The position numbers were made by a program, and so were the translations under genes. 35,091 nucleotides of DNA. It comes from Zygnema cylindricum. Taxonomy: Eukaryota > Streptophyta > Zygnematophyceae > Zygnematales > Zygnemataceae. The stretch lies in contig JBBHKE010002160.1 in NCBI GenBank assembly GCA_037447655.1, positions 1 to 35,091 on the forward strand, given 5' to 3'. Position 1 is the stretch's first letter. Each line of letters starts with the position of its first letter. Below, one piece after another: positions 21,418-31,429 of the stretch. The notes beneath the pieces were generated by a model. The model saw nothing but the letters and a program-made list of their open reading frames with translations. It made no database searches and was not told where the DNA came from.

Positions 21418-21478
21418 AGTTTATTGGATAATCCTACATTAAACCCCAATTTATTAGATAATCTTACAGTAAACCCCA
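21418..21478. repeat. Two-copy tandem repeat, 30-bp unit
   Basis: The unit tttattngataatcntacan followed by taaacccc occurs twice in direct tandem. Confidence 0.8.
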
Positions 21479-21499
21479 TACAAATCCTCTTTTATCAAC

Positions 21500-22300
21500 A
21501 CCATCATCAAGATAATCGTGAATCTTTTTGTTCATCAGCTAAATCAGGTTTATGTGATAGGAGTAAATTTTGAAAAGGAAAAAAACATGAAAACACAAAA
21601 TCCTAAACCGTGCTGGAAGGTGTTGGTCCACTAGATTGGGAGCAGAATTATCTCGATAGGAAGCTCAAGCCACTGACCACAAACTTTATACAAAGCTGAG
21701 AAGTAAAGCAAAAAATGCCTCTCTTAACCCATCGAATATAATCACCAAAAGAGGCGAGGCCTCCCTCCTAAGTCTTTGAGACGACCTCCCCCATCCGACT
21801 CATCACCACATGAAGAGAACGACATTGTAAACAACCCATCAAGTAAGCACTAACTACAATGAATAAAAAACTCAAAAAAAGGTCCATACACCTCAAGCGA
21901 CTTCAATGAATAATAATTCAAATAAGACTCAAGTCAATTAAACGCAATCATCATCTTGTATTAAGAAACACGGAAAATTACAAATTTAATTTTCTTTTAT
22001 TTTTACTAAAAGAACAAGCTTACATAGCTTTTCACTGCCCTGATGAAGGCTTTGAGCAAGTCCACCCACGATTGCCAGGACCACCCTGATAAACTCCTCC
22101 CAAAAAACTATTTCAATTACCTTTCAACTCGTAAAAGTGATATTAAGACATTGCCAAACTCTTCAGGTTGTTGTTATCAATGATATCGAGCTTATCTATG
22201 TTGAAAAATATCATATTGGCCTCCATCAACAAACTAAAAACTATTTAACCATTTCATCGTGAAACAAAAATCCCCTTAGGCCTCCACCGGTATTTTTTAG
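21500..22300. other. No gene recognised
   Basis: A/T-rich sequence downstream (minus sense) of the aminotransferase-like exon. It may include the former 3' UTR of that gene. No convincing open frame. Confidence 0.4.
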
Positions 22301-22310
22301 TTCAGTCTCT

Positions 22311-22469
22311 CTAAGCTAGCAACATGTCACTTTGCTCTGGATTCCTGACAAAGTTAGGGATGTAGTCCTTGAGCTCCGGATTGTTGTAATGTCGAACCAT
22401 GACACCTTCTCGAGCTAATTTTGCTTGTATGTTCAAAATTGTATCTTTGACTCGACTATTAGAGCTATT
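22311..22469 (-). pseudogene. Terminal exon resembling plant histidinol-phosphate aminotransferase
   Basis: After a strong acceptor (ttttttttcag|AAT at 22470) there are 52 codons and TAG (22313-22311). They include KDTILNIQAKLAREGVMVRH, YNNPELKDYI and NPEQSDMLLA. This matches the C-terminal end of HisC-type aminotransferases, where a ...GVMVRHY-x(3)-ELK-x-Y(I/V) segment is followed by a PE(Q/H)xD(A/V)L helix. The usual Arg-containing RxSVGxPE strand is degraded here to PNFVRNPE, and the C-terminus is short. Function in the family: the PLP-dependent transamination step of histidine synthesis in plastids. No other exon is found; upstream (minus sense) sequence is copia element C3. Probably a stranded fragment or decayed 3' exon. 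Confidence 0.5.
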
Positions 22470-22499
22470 CTGAAAAAAAACAAAAATTCAAAGCATTTA

Positions 22500-23483
22500 T
22501 TTCAAGAAAGTAAAAATGTAAACCATGTATTTCTTTATAGTACACTCACCACCACAATGTCAAAGGCTTTGAGGGTCTTCCTTAGCTTGAAAAAGAGCTG
22601 CCTGTCAAGACACATATGCATAGATGCACCTGAATCGATGATCCATCCTTCCTGTGGAGGTTCTCAAATGGCTCCGAGAGCACACTTATGTTTTTGAAGA
22701 ATCTCCTTCTCCTCCAAATTCTCGTCAAGAAGAAGCTCTTTGTCCTCCTCCTTGGAGGACTCATCCTCCTCTGTTTCCCCTTTCATTTGTGTGACCACGA
22801 GTGCCTTCTTCTTTCCCTCGAAAAAACCTCCTCTACGGTTTTCTTGGAGCTTGAGCTCTGACAGCTTGGTGCAATCAGCTATGAAGTGTCCCGGCTTTTT
22901 GCAGAAATGATAAAGGCCCTTTAGAGGCCTCGATCCCCTAGTTTGATCTTTCTCTCCTTTGAAGTTGCCGTATGGCTTCCTCGAATCCTTCCCCCACTAG
23001 TACGTTCCGGCAGCTAGAGCTTGAACGCTCTTTCCTCCTCTCCGAATCTCGATAGTTTTCTCTAGGAGAAGTATCATCCGGACCAATGTGTTCCATTTCC
23101 ACAAACTGTCATCCATTTCGTGCACTCAGTACACTATGTTCTCAAACTCATTAGGAAGCTTTATGATGAGGGTATTGACTTTCATCTTCATTGTACCAAT
23201 CCACCCGACACTCTCCATCTCCATATACAAAAAAGAGAGGTCATTACAATAGTCTAACATTTTCCCCCCTTTGTAAGTATACTACCCTAACCATTGCTCG
23301 TCCAACACTAGCTCCTAAATGGTACCGGCTCTATAGATCTCCACTAAGGTCTCCCACAACTCGACCTTGAAGATATCGAGATGGGAGGTTGCTAAAGCTT
23401 GAGTTAGATACCTCAGAATGAAGTGTTTGGCACCATCATAGTGTACTCCCACATTTGAATATCGTTTTCTTCGGTCTTCACGG
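22500..23483 (-). pseudogene. C3 gag C-terminus, zinc knuckle and protease
   Basis: Read on the minus strand with several stops and frameshifts. The gag core aligns with C1 (YTYKGGKMLDYCNDL, VNTLIIKLPNEFENI). A CCHC-like knuckle FCKKPGHFIADC lacks the first Cys (a Tyr is there). The Lys/Glu-rich linker ends in a protease motif WIIDSGASMHMC with the catalytic DSG intact. It then stops and breaks off near 22500. Confidence 0.8.
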
Positions 23484-24513
23484 TGTTGTAAGTTATAAAT
23501 CCTTATTTCAGTAAATAGGGGTAAAAATAACTTAGAATATTTTATAGGTAGTCTATTGTAATACTTACCTTAATTAGCGTTACAGTAGCAAAAACTACAG
23601 CACAGTGTATTGTACTTTTACAAGGACACGTGTCGGCAAAAGAACGTATGCAAGTCTTTCGGAGTGGCGCCGACAATCAGCCACACGCGTCACGCAGTTG
23701 ACGATTTGATTCACGGGATCGGACGAACGGGATCTGAACCGGGTATTCCAAAAAAAAATGGTACAATCGGATGGTACCATCGTCGATTGAATTTGTTCCA
23801 ACAGGCGCAATTCACCTATGACCACAAGCGTGATTCACGAGGGACCATAAGCGTGATTCGCGTGGGACCACAAGTGACGAAGCACTCAGGTGCTTCGTAC
23901 TACACGACCACATTCGGCTAGACTTTAGCGACTACCGTTGACTAAGCATTTGGAACGTTTTGTGTACGGTTGGAACATTTTGTGTACGGTTAAATATCTC
24001 GAAATATTTGAATAACATTGTTTTGTAGTTTAGTGTAACAAAAAATAGTGTTCCATTAATCAGGTTTTTAGAAAATAATAATTAGGGTTTAGCGGTACAG
24101 TGGCGTACAGGTTGGATGATTTGTCGTTAGTCATGATAATAACCGTATTAACGGTTACCAAAATTAGTGTATATTAGTAGATACACAATGTGAGTATATA
24201 ACTTAGGACTTAGCCAATTTTGTAGCATCCAGTTTTGGGAATATGATTTTCTAAGGGCAGTTTTTGGGAAACTTCCACACATCATATCTTATGGTTTACT
24301 CGTTCATTAGGGCTGCAATTTTGGGAATTGTCGGTTTACTGTATTGTGTATCACTGTGGCAAATATGAGGCATATTGACCTTCTGAGACATATTTATGGT
24401 GTAAGCTAAAAGTTGGCTGTTGAGTAGGTGTTTGCTAGCTTTTGCTGTTTTCCTTGTCTACTTCCACTACTTTTGTTGGTTCCCCTCTTGCAACGGTGGT
24501 TGTAGAACAACAG
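23484..24513 (+). repeat. C2 5' LTR (1,030 bp)
   Basis: TG..CA termini with a TGTTGT/ACAACA inverted end. It contains a G-box palindrome gacacgtgtc (about 23625-23634), three direct copies of ggaccanaagcgtgattcnc (23820-23876) and a hairpin gaagcac-tcag-gtgcttc (about 23878-23895). It also has two copies of ttggaacnttttgtgtacgg (23950-23991). A TATA-like gagtatataac sits at about 24192-24202 and could mark the start of the R region. An open frame continues through the 3' end of the LTR into gag. Confidence 0.9.
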
Positions 24514-24528
24514 GTTATGGGCCTTTCA
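24514..24528 (+). promoter_or_regulatory. C2 primer-binding site matching tRNA-iMet anticodon arm
   Basis: GGTTATGGGCC directly follows the LTR CA end. It is complementary to GGCCCATAACC of the anticodon arm of plant initiator tRNA-Met, not to the tRNA 3' end (which would give TGGTATCAGAGC). The last bases (tttc) no longer match. The gag ATG (24518-24520) lies within it. Confidence 0.75.
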
Positions 24529-25270
24529 TCAAGAATTCCTATATTCAATGGCCAAAATTATACGTATTGGGCGGCGATGGTTGAATCTTCGTTTGAAACT
24601 GCTGACTTATTGGGGGTCTTGGATGGCTCCCTTGATGAACTGGATCCGAGTTGGGCGAAAAAGAATTCAATGGCAAGGAACAATATAGTTCTTTGTATTT
24701 CAGAAAATCTGGTCATGTCTCGCTTGAAAATGAAGAAGGCGAAGGAGATTTGGACATCACTGAAATCTACTTATGATAAAACGAAAGTCCCAGAGGAGCT
24801 CTTGGTGGCTGGAAAAATTTAGGGCTACAAATACTCGGGGGGAACTATGGTCGAGTATTGTGACAACTTTCGTGCACTTATTGATGCACACTCTTCTGCT
24901 TGGGGGTCATTTCTTGAGTTTCAACGGTCAACCTTGCTTATTTGAGGACTTCCTAGTAACATGAAAGGTGTGTCTGCTCAGTTAAAGAGTCATGATAAAG
25001 CTAGTTGGTCGTTTTAATTAGCATATAATTTTATATTGGAGGAAGAGTCTAATACTAAACTCCGTAAAGGAGAAGGAAAGGTTGAAGCTTTTTCAACAGA
25101 CTTTGATAAAATAGCTCAGTTTAATCAGAATAGGAATCAGTTTAATCAAAATCAGAATTAGTTTAATCAGCTTAATTAGAGGCCAAATAGACAATCTTCT
25201 ACAACTTGTTTCAATTGTTTTGAGAAGGGTCATGGATACAGGTACTGTCCTACGCTGAAAAAGGCTAATG
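24518..25270 (+). pseudogene. C2 gag
   Basis: Starts MGLSSRIPIFNGQNYTYWAA in the primer site. It continues as a typical copia gag (LKMKKAKEIWTSLKSTYDKT) to a first stop near 24820. It is then broken by further stops in the same general frame, with an Asn/Gln-rich stretch near 25110-25180. The zinc knuckle is complete: CFNCFEKGHGYRYC (CX2CX4HX4C). Confidence 0.9.
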
Positions 25271-25274
25271 AGAT

Positions 25275-26712
25275 ATGTTTATACAGGTCGGGTTGGCAGC
25301 AAAACGCGAATATCACAAAGGCTTTTCTGGAAATCCTACTCGTGGAAATGATCTCTTTTCAGCTTCTACAACTGATGCAGATGAGTCTCTGAGCTTCAAT
25401 GAGCAAGACGAAGCGGAGTTTTTTGCTATGGCGGCAGCAATGGAGGGTCCCAAGGATGCAGGATGGATCATGGACACGGGAGCATCGGCCCACATGTGTT
25501 GGAACAAGGCTACTTTTACAAATCTGCAGCAAACGCCTCCAAAGAGTATATACTATGCTTGTGGGATGAGTGTTCAAACCTCATCTCAAGGTGATGTATC
25601 TTTAATAGTAGATGTGGGGGGAAATTTGGTAGAGAGAACTCTTCACAATGTTTTGTATGTTCCAAACTTTAAATAGAATATTTTTTCTACATCCTTAGTG
25701 GTAAGCATAGGCTTTGAAGTCATTCTGAAATGAGTAGACATGTTATTAGCAAGAAAGGAAAAGTAGCAGTAACAAGAACTAGAGATGCTAGCAAAATGTA
25801 TCGGATGGGCATGGCTGAATATAAGGAAAATGATATTCTTTACTCCAGTGTCCAATCTGATAATGAGTTGTGGCATAAGAGATTAGGCCACATGAATTAT
25901 GATAGTCTAAAGAAAATGGTGAATTTGGGAAAAGTTGATGGAGTTTTTCTCACATCTCATCCTATAAACTCATATGATGGTTGTTCACAAGGCAAGATCC
26001 ACAGATTGCCATTTCCACAGGAAATAGACCACAATCGGAAAGGGTTTTGCAGGTAAAAGATTCTGATATTCTTGGTCCTTCACAAGTGGCGTCGGCAAGA
26101 GGCGTCTATTATATGGTCATATTTACAGATGATTACTCGAGGTACACCAAAGTTCACTTCATGCAACATAAGATTGAAGTGTTTACTCACTTCAAACACT
26201 ACAAAGTTTGGGAGGAAAAGCTTCATGGAGTTCTAATCTTGGCGCTGAGATCGAACAACGGGGGAGAATACACATCGAAGGAATTCGATTAATTTCTCCT
26301 TCGGGAAGGTATCAGTCGCAATCTTACAGTTCCATATACACCGGAACAGAATGGTGTTTCTGAGAGATTAAATAGGACGGTGACAGAGAGTGCTCGGTCC
26401 ATGCTTGCAGATAAAGGGCTAGATTTGATGTTATGGGTTGAAGCACTTAACTGTGCTGTTTATATTAAAAATAAAATTGCTTCTAGATCTGTTAGCACTA
26501 CACCTTATGAGATTTGGACAGGAGAAAATTCTGATTTTAGTCACTTTAAAATCTTTGGCAGCAAGTGTCTTATTTTAGATACTTCACAAGATAGATGGAA
26601 AATGGAGGCTAAAGGCCTACTTGGGATTTTCATGGGGTATGATGATAATGCGAAAGGATATAGAGTTTTTGTATTGGAGAAACAGAAAGTAATTATTTTT
26701 AGGAATATCTAG
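25275..26712 (+). pseudogene. C2 protease and integrase
   Basis: Protease WIMDTGASAHMC (DTG present) lies near 25450-25500. The pre-integrase has LWHKRLGHMNYDSLKKM, but the zinc CX2C is reduced to one Cys (YDGCSQGK). In the integrase core the first Asp is present (DSDILGPS). The second catalytic position reads LRSNNGGEY instead of SDNGGEY, so Asp is replaced by Asn near 26253. The Glu is present (NGVSERLNRT). There are frameshifts near 25676 and 26056 and a stop near 26292. The enzyme cannot be active. Confidence 0.9.
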
Positions 26713-27802
26713 ATTAAAGATGAACAGGATTCAGTTTACCTTTTTCAAGTGTTAGATCAACCGGCCAAGGAAAAACAGGAATATGTCATTTTTCACCATA
26801 CGCAACGAGTCTACTTTCCACCGACAAATGGGACACCTCTTCCTTCTGTTCCTCTAGTGCCTTCGTAGGATGTTTCACCCCAAGTTACGACTCACGAGGA
26901 AGAGCCTGCTACATTGTCAGCACCAAATCAGGTTACAATCCAAGTAAAGCAGAAAAATCAGAGGTTGCAGATGATTTCACAATCACAATTTTCGGGGGAA
27001 AAAGATCTAGCAGCCGTCTGCAAGCAAGCTCTCACTTTGCTTTTTCTGCAGCTACAAAGGAGCCTCTAACAATCAAGGAGGCCTTCTCATCACCTGAGAG
27101 AAATCAGTGGATCGAGGCGACAAACGATGAAATGAAATCTATTATGGAGGCACTAACATGGGAGCTAGTGGATCTTCCTCCGAGCATAAAAGCCATCGGC
27201 AACAATTGGGTATTCAAGGTGAAGCTGAACGCGGACAACACCATCAAAAGGTATAAGACCAGACTAGTGGCCAAGGGGTATAATAAAAAAGAAGGTACTT
27301 GAAATCTCAAGCTTGTACTCGGAGGAGGAGTGGTGAAAATACAGAGATGGAGCGATGCTAGTTATGGAGACATGCCAAGCCGAAAATCTACGACCGACTT
27401 AATTTTGAAGATTGAAGATAGAACTTGCTACTGGAATAGCAAATTATAAAAGGTTACAACTTTATCCACAATAGAGTCAGATTATATATGGCAACAGCTT
27501 TAGCCCTCAAGGAGCTCGTATGGGTCAAGTCCATTTTACAAGAACTTGGGTATATGCAAACTGGTCCTCAAGCTATCTGGTGTGAAAACCAGGCACCCAT
27601 TGCAATTACCTCTAACCCCACCCATCACTTGAAGAGAAAACACATGGATGTTAGACTTCACTTTGTTATAGAAAAAGCACTTGCAAAAGTCGTTAAATTG
27701 TCTTATTTACCGAATGAGAAGATGGTAGCTGACATGTTAACAAAAGCCCTTCCTGCTCCTAAGTTACAGTTTTCCAAAGATAATATTAGACTAAGTGAGT
27801 AA
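26713..27802 (+). pseudogene. C2 RT remnant fused to RNase H
   Basis: The RT N-terminus (RNQWIEATNDEMKSIMEALT, WELVDLPPS, RYKTRLVAKGYNKKEGT) ends at a stop at 27299-27301. It is followed at once by the RNase H start (LVLGGG, WSDASYGDMPSRKSTTD). RNase H continues through the frame from 27488 (ENQAPIAITSNPTHHLKRKH, EKMVADMLTKALP) and ends at 27802. The RT palm with the YVDD box is absent, an internal deletion of most of RT. Confidence 0.9.
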
Positions 27803-28525
27803 CTGAGTCTAAAGATTTAGGGGAGTGTTGTAATTTAAAAATCTTTATTTTAGTAAATAGGGGTAAAAAAAACTTAGAATATTTTCTAAGTGGTCTGCTG
27901 TAATACTTACTTTAATTAGCGTTACAGTAGCAAAAACTATAGCAAAGTGTATTGTACTTTTACAAGGACACGTGTCGGCAAAAGAACGTATGCACGTTTT
28001 TTGGAGTGGCGCCGACAATCAGCCACACGCGTCACGGAGTTGACGATTTGATTCACAAGATCGGACGAACGAGATGTGAACCGGGTATTCCGGAAATATA
28101 TGGTACAGTTGGACGGTACCATCGTCGATTGAATTTGTTCCAACAGGCGCGATTCACATGTGACCACAAGCGTGATTCACGAGGGACCACAAGCGTGATT
28201 CGCGTGGGACCACAAGTGACGAAGCACTCAGGTGCTTCGTACTACACAACCACATTCGGCTAGACTTTAGCGACTACCGCTGATTAAACATTTAGAAAGT
28301 TTTGTGTACGATTGGAACGTTTTGTGTACGGTTCAATATCTAGAAATATTTGAATAACATTGTTTTGTAGTTTAGTGTAATAAAAAATAGTGTTCCATTA
28401 ATCAAGTTTTTAGAGAATAATAATTAGGGTCTAGAGGTACAATGACGTAAAGGTAGGATGCTTTGTCGTTAGTCAAGATAATAATCGTAGTAACGGTTAC
28501 CCATATTAGTGTCGATCAGTAGATA

Positions 28526-29407
28526 TTGAAATTCTATGGTCTCAATTGACCCACAGAATGAGCAGCCTATGTAAAGCCTCTAGGATAACATTTGCCCCTT
28601 CCAATTTCCCACAGAATAAGTGCCACCCAGGCACACAAATATTCTGACCACCCTAACCCCTATGAGGACAAGACTCCCTTGAGTCAAATGCTAAAAGAAT
28701 TAGTGAATTTGCTCCCCTGAGCAGTAAGTTATGGCTGGTCAAAGATGACGTTTATAGTTACAAGCTCTCTTAGAGAGAGGTACCTAAATATTACTAAGTC
28801 TCAGTTTGCCTACTCACGACTACCTACTACTAAACCCTAGTCCAAATAGAACAGTATATAGTACAAAAAGGTACAATAGGAGATGTACTTATTGTACGTC
28901 CATTGTACGACATGGTCTACAAAGTGACACTTGTTAAATCGGGAGCTATGGTTCCTCCTCCCATCTTTTCCGGTATCAAATAATGTGGCGCCACCTGGCA
29001 CCGCGTGACGCTATCTCCAAATGACGCCAAAAGCTCACTTCGCGTGGCGGCTATAATGCCAGCCGTCCGATCAAAACATATTTTACACGGTTCAGATTCA
29101 CGTACATGTATGAATTGCTCCTTTTCGTTAGTCCGTTGTTAATTAGTTGTCGCGTTAACGTTTATATATCTTTGAAACCCGTCACGTGTATCGTATCGAT
29201 AACGCCCTAGTGGTTAAGGGCTCTACATGCTGGATCACAGACCTAGGTTCAAATCTAGACTTAGGCACATTTTATTAAAATATCATATACTTCAAAATTT
29301 GCCACTTTCTAAATATAGCGGCAACCATGGCGTGCCTTTGATCCTCACTCTCTTTCTTTAAAGTAAAACTAAAATAGAAAAGTGAACTATTAATTACCTC
29401 TTTTCAA
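28526..29407 (-). mobile_element. Solo LTR of the C1 copia family inside the C2 3' LTR
   Basis: Plus-strand ends are TTGAAATTC and TTTTCAA. The first 210 bp align with the C1 5' LTR at 34885-35091 in the same orientation. Direct duplication TAGATA flanks it (28520-28525, 29408-29413); the C2 5' LTR has a single tagata there. Taking the canonical TG..CA ends (28527-29406) leaves one unexplained base on each side, and the duplication is 6 bp rather than the usual 5. It contains tRNA-like boxes at about 29198-29270. Confidence 0.85.
29198..29270 (+). other. tRNA-like (SINE-head-like) sequence in solo LTR
   Basis: An A-box-like ACGCCCTAGTGGTTAAGGG and a B-box-like AGGTTCAAATCTAG about 35 nt later, then a T-run. 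The ends do not form an acceptor stem, so this is not a functional tRNA. It lies antisense to LTR transcription. Confidence 0.5.
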
Positions 29408-29740
29408 TAGATACACACTGTGAGTATATAACTTAAGACTTAGCCAATTTTGTAACATCGAGTTTTGGGAATATGATTTTCTAAGGGCAATTACTGGGAA
29501 ATTTCCATACATTATATCATATGGTTTACTGAGTCATTTGGGCCGCAATTTTCGGAATTGTCAGTTTAGTGTATTTTGCATTAATGTGGCAAATTTGAGG
29601 CATATTGGACTTGTAAGTCATATTTGGTGTAAGCTGAAAGTTGGTTGTTGAGTAGGTGTTTGACAGCTTTTGTTGTTTTCCATGTCTACTTCCACTACTA
29701 CTGGTGGTTCCCCTCCAACAACGGTGGTTGTAGAACAACA

Positions 29741-30017
29741 CATGGCTATCGCTTCGAGTACCGTGGCGATAGGAGTAAGAGGTATCTCCTTCCCTTTCCC
29801 TTTTTCGGACAGACTGCTGTCCCCGCTGTCCGCCTTCTCCGTTGGAGCATATACTGCCGCAGAAAACCTCACTCCACTAAACCATGGTGGAATTCCCTGA
29901 GATGGATGTTTCACTTATCCATTGATGATACCCCAGTATCGTTTTTCACAGAAAGACCTTACCATCATGGCTTCCCAATAAACGAAACCAGATACGTTGA
30001 AGATGGGCACCCTAGAG
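29741..30017 (-). pseudogene. C3 gag N-terminus
   Basis: The minus strand reads SRVPIFNVSGFVYWEAMM, close to SRVPKFDGSDFLYWEMMM of C1, after a decayed start codon. It then passes into a Lys/Glu/Ser segment ending LTPIATVLEAIAM at the C2 junction. Stops and frameshifts are present. Confidence 0.8.
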
Positions 30018-30032
30018 GGTGGGTCTATATCC

Positions 30033-30986
30033 TGCAATTATGTTTTCTCGATTGGACACATAACTCAGGAAGCGTCTATATAGTTTTTGACTAACCCTTC
30101 TTCAGCTAGGATCACAAATACCCAGGTACGTAAACAAGCAATCTGACTGCACCCTTGTGCAGTTTGGACTCCCTTGAGTCCACAGAAAAATAAATCACTG
30201 AAAACTCCAAACCATGCCATTAGTTATCAAATGGAAAAGATGCCAAAATATATATAAGCTCATTGGGAGAGAGGCTCTCACCTCCTAAATCTTCTAAGTC
30301 CTAAACCCCTCTCACAACCCCTATCTTCTGATGTACGAACCAATCAGAGAACTATAAAGTACAGAAAGGTACTGTGACCGATGTACTTTCTTTACGGTCT
30401 GTGTACGACTCGGTCATTGAGTGGACGCTTGTCTCCTCTAGACTCCCTCTCATGCTCTCCGGGAGTCCCGCTTCCGAATGTTATCTTGCCACGTGGCGCC
30501 AGGTCATGTCAGGCCTGACAACCGCCAAAGTGATCATTCCGAGATCTTGGCGATGATGTGTGCCGTTGGATCCAAAACGACTTTGAATTCTAGCCGGTGA
30601 AAATCGATGTCCGGTAAAATTGTTTCGTGCGGTTTCACGTTCGCACTATAATACGATTTGTTTCCATGTTACTTATCCATAATTCCGTTAATCGGACTAG
30701 TGAACTGTGATATATTTGAATACTTATCACACCCATGTACTCTAACGGACTTCAACGACAGACCAACTAAGGCTGACAGTTTTGCCACGCTCTGTCGGTC
30801 GGAGGTTCGAGTCTTGCCCGACTCAACATTTTTGTTAGAAGTGACTTATGTCACTTCTTTTGACTTGCCTAAGGAGCCAAGGCAGCCATGGCACCACCCT
30901 ATTTTTTCTTCAGTGACTACAACAAGTATGAGGGATAGAAGGAAGAGGTGGAGGCAGACTGCCTACGCTTTTGTTTTCTAATTTCA
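30033..30986 (-). repeat. C3 5' LTR
   Basis: Plus-strand ends TGCAATTA and AATTTCA. It is diverged from, but homologous to, the solo LTR and C1 LTR: shared ggactcccttgagtc and gtacagaaaggtac, and a gatgtac..tgtacgac block near 30380-30410. It carries a B-box-like GGAGGTTCGAGTCTTGCCC at about 30808 and a perfect hairpin AGAAGTGAC-TTAT-GTCACTTCT at about 30837-30858. Confidence 0.7.
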
Positions 30987-31300
30987 CTAAGTTATTCAGA
31001 CCTAGAAAATACTTTATAAATCTAATAATTCAATAGAACGCACTACCAGTGTTCCACTAGCTCGATGTGAAGAGCCAGGCAGGTTCGTACCCGTTTTTTT
31101 CGGGCGACTTCGAGTATGGTGTTACCATATTCTACCCTACATTGAACCGACATCCACGTGCCAATCCAACATGTCTTGGTCCGCACACATGTTCCACGAA
31201 ACACTACGAATCGAACTATATGTACACAAATATTTGAACGGTACCGAAGGAACAAACAAGTGACGCAAACTGATATAGAAGACTTTGACTCTAAACTGAA
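30987..31300. other. Unassigned spacer with a B-box-like motif
   Basis: No gene. ggcaggttcgtaccc near 31089 resembles a third B box, so a further LTR remnant of the same family is possible but not demonstrable. Confidence 0.35.
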
Positions 31301-31302
31301 CT

Positions 31303-31415
31303 ATATGCCGATTCGCTAAACTCTTGATTTCACCAATGTCCGAACATGTTCAACCTTATGTCGATTCGCCAAACTCACTATTCCACCAATGTCCCAGCAC
31401 GTTTAACCTCTATGC
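31303..31415. repeat. Two-copy tandem repeat, about 55-60 bp
   Basis: ccgattcgctaaactc, then ccaccaatgtccnancac, then gttnaacct, occurs twice with scattered mismatches. Confidence 0.7.
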
Positions 31416-31429
31416 TACAGAAATTTCCC

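Larger units (their letters stand above)
23484..29740 (+). mobile_element. Ty1/copia LTR retrotransposon C2, decayed and internally deleted
   Basis: LTRs begin TGTTGTAA and end GTAGAACAACA. The flanking 5-bp duplication is cacgg (23479-23483) / catgg (29741-29745). The order is 5' LTR, tRNA-half primer site, gag, protease, integrase, RT fragment, RNase H, polypurine tract (gatttaggggag, about 27814-27825) and 3' LTR. The order PR-INT-RT-RH identifies Ty1/copia. The coding region has many stops and an RT deletion, so it is non-autonomous. The two LTRs differ by eye at roughly one site in ten to fifteen, so the insertion is not recent. Confidence 0.95.
27826..29740 (+). repeat. C2 3' LTR, interrupted by a solo LTR
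   Basis: Starts TGTTGTAA after the purine-rich ggggag and is collinear with the 5' LTR. It is broken at 28525/29408 by an insert of about 880 bp. The repeats, hairpin and G-box noted in the 5' LTR recur here (G-box about 27968). Confidence 0.9.
22500..30986 (-). mobile_element. Old Ty1/copia element C3, split by C2
   Basis: A minus-strand gag-protease remnant in two parts. 29741-30017 holds the gag start (RVPIFN, FVYWEAMM) and 22500-23483 the rest of gag and protease. Deleting C2 with one copy of its target duplication joins them in frame (VLEAIAMKTEENDI), proving one element. The 5' LTR lies at about 30033-30986, and a degenerate primer site GGATATAGACCCACC at 30032-30018. Integrase, RT, RNase H and the 3' LTR are missing. 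The left boundary abuts the aminotransferase-like exon. Confidence 0.8.

Noticed and set aside
24442-24517. Gag starting at the LTR ATG (24442)
   Set aside because: The open frame does extend there, but C1 shows the conserved protein starting at the primer-site ATG. The LTR part is likely incidental.
29198-29270. A functional tRNA gene
   Set aside because: A and B boxes are present but no acceptor-stem pairing or clear anticodon arm; it lies inside an LTR.
29645-30094. 149-codon plus-strand frame
   Set aside because: Antisense to C3 gag and crossing the C2 LTR boundary; no coding support.
30658-30981. 107-codon plus-strand frame
   Set aside because: Lies within the C3 LTR and over the tRNA-like box; LTR sequence.
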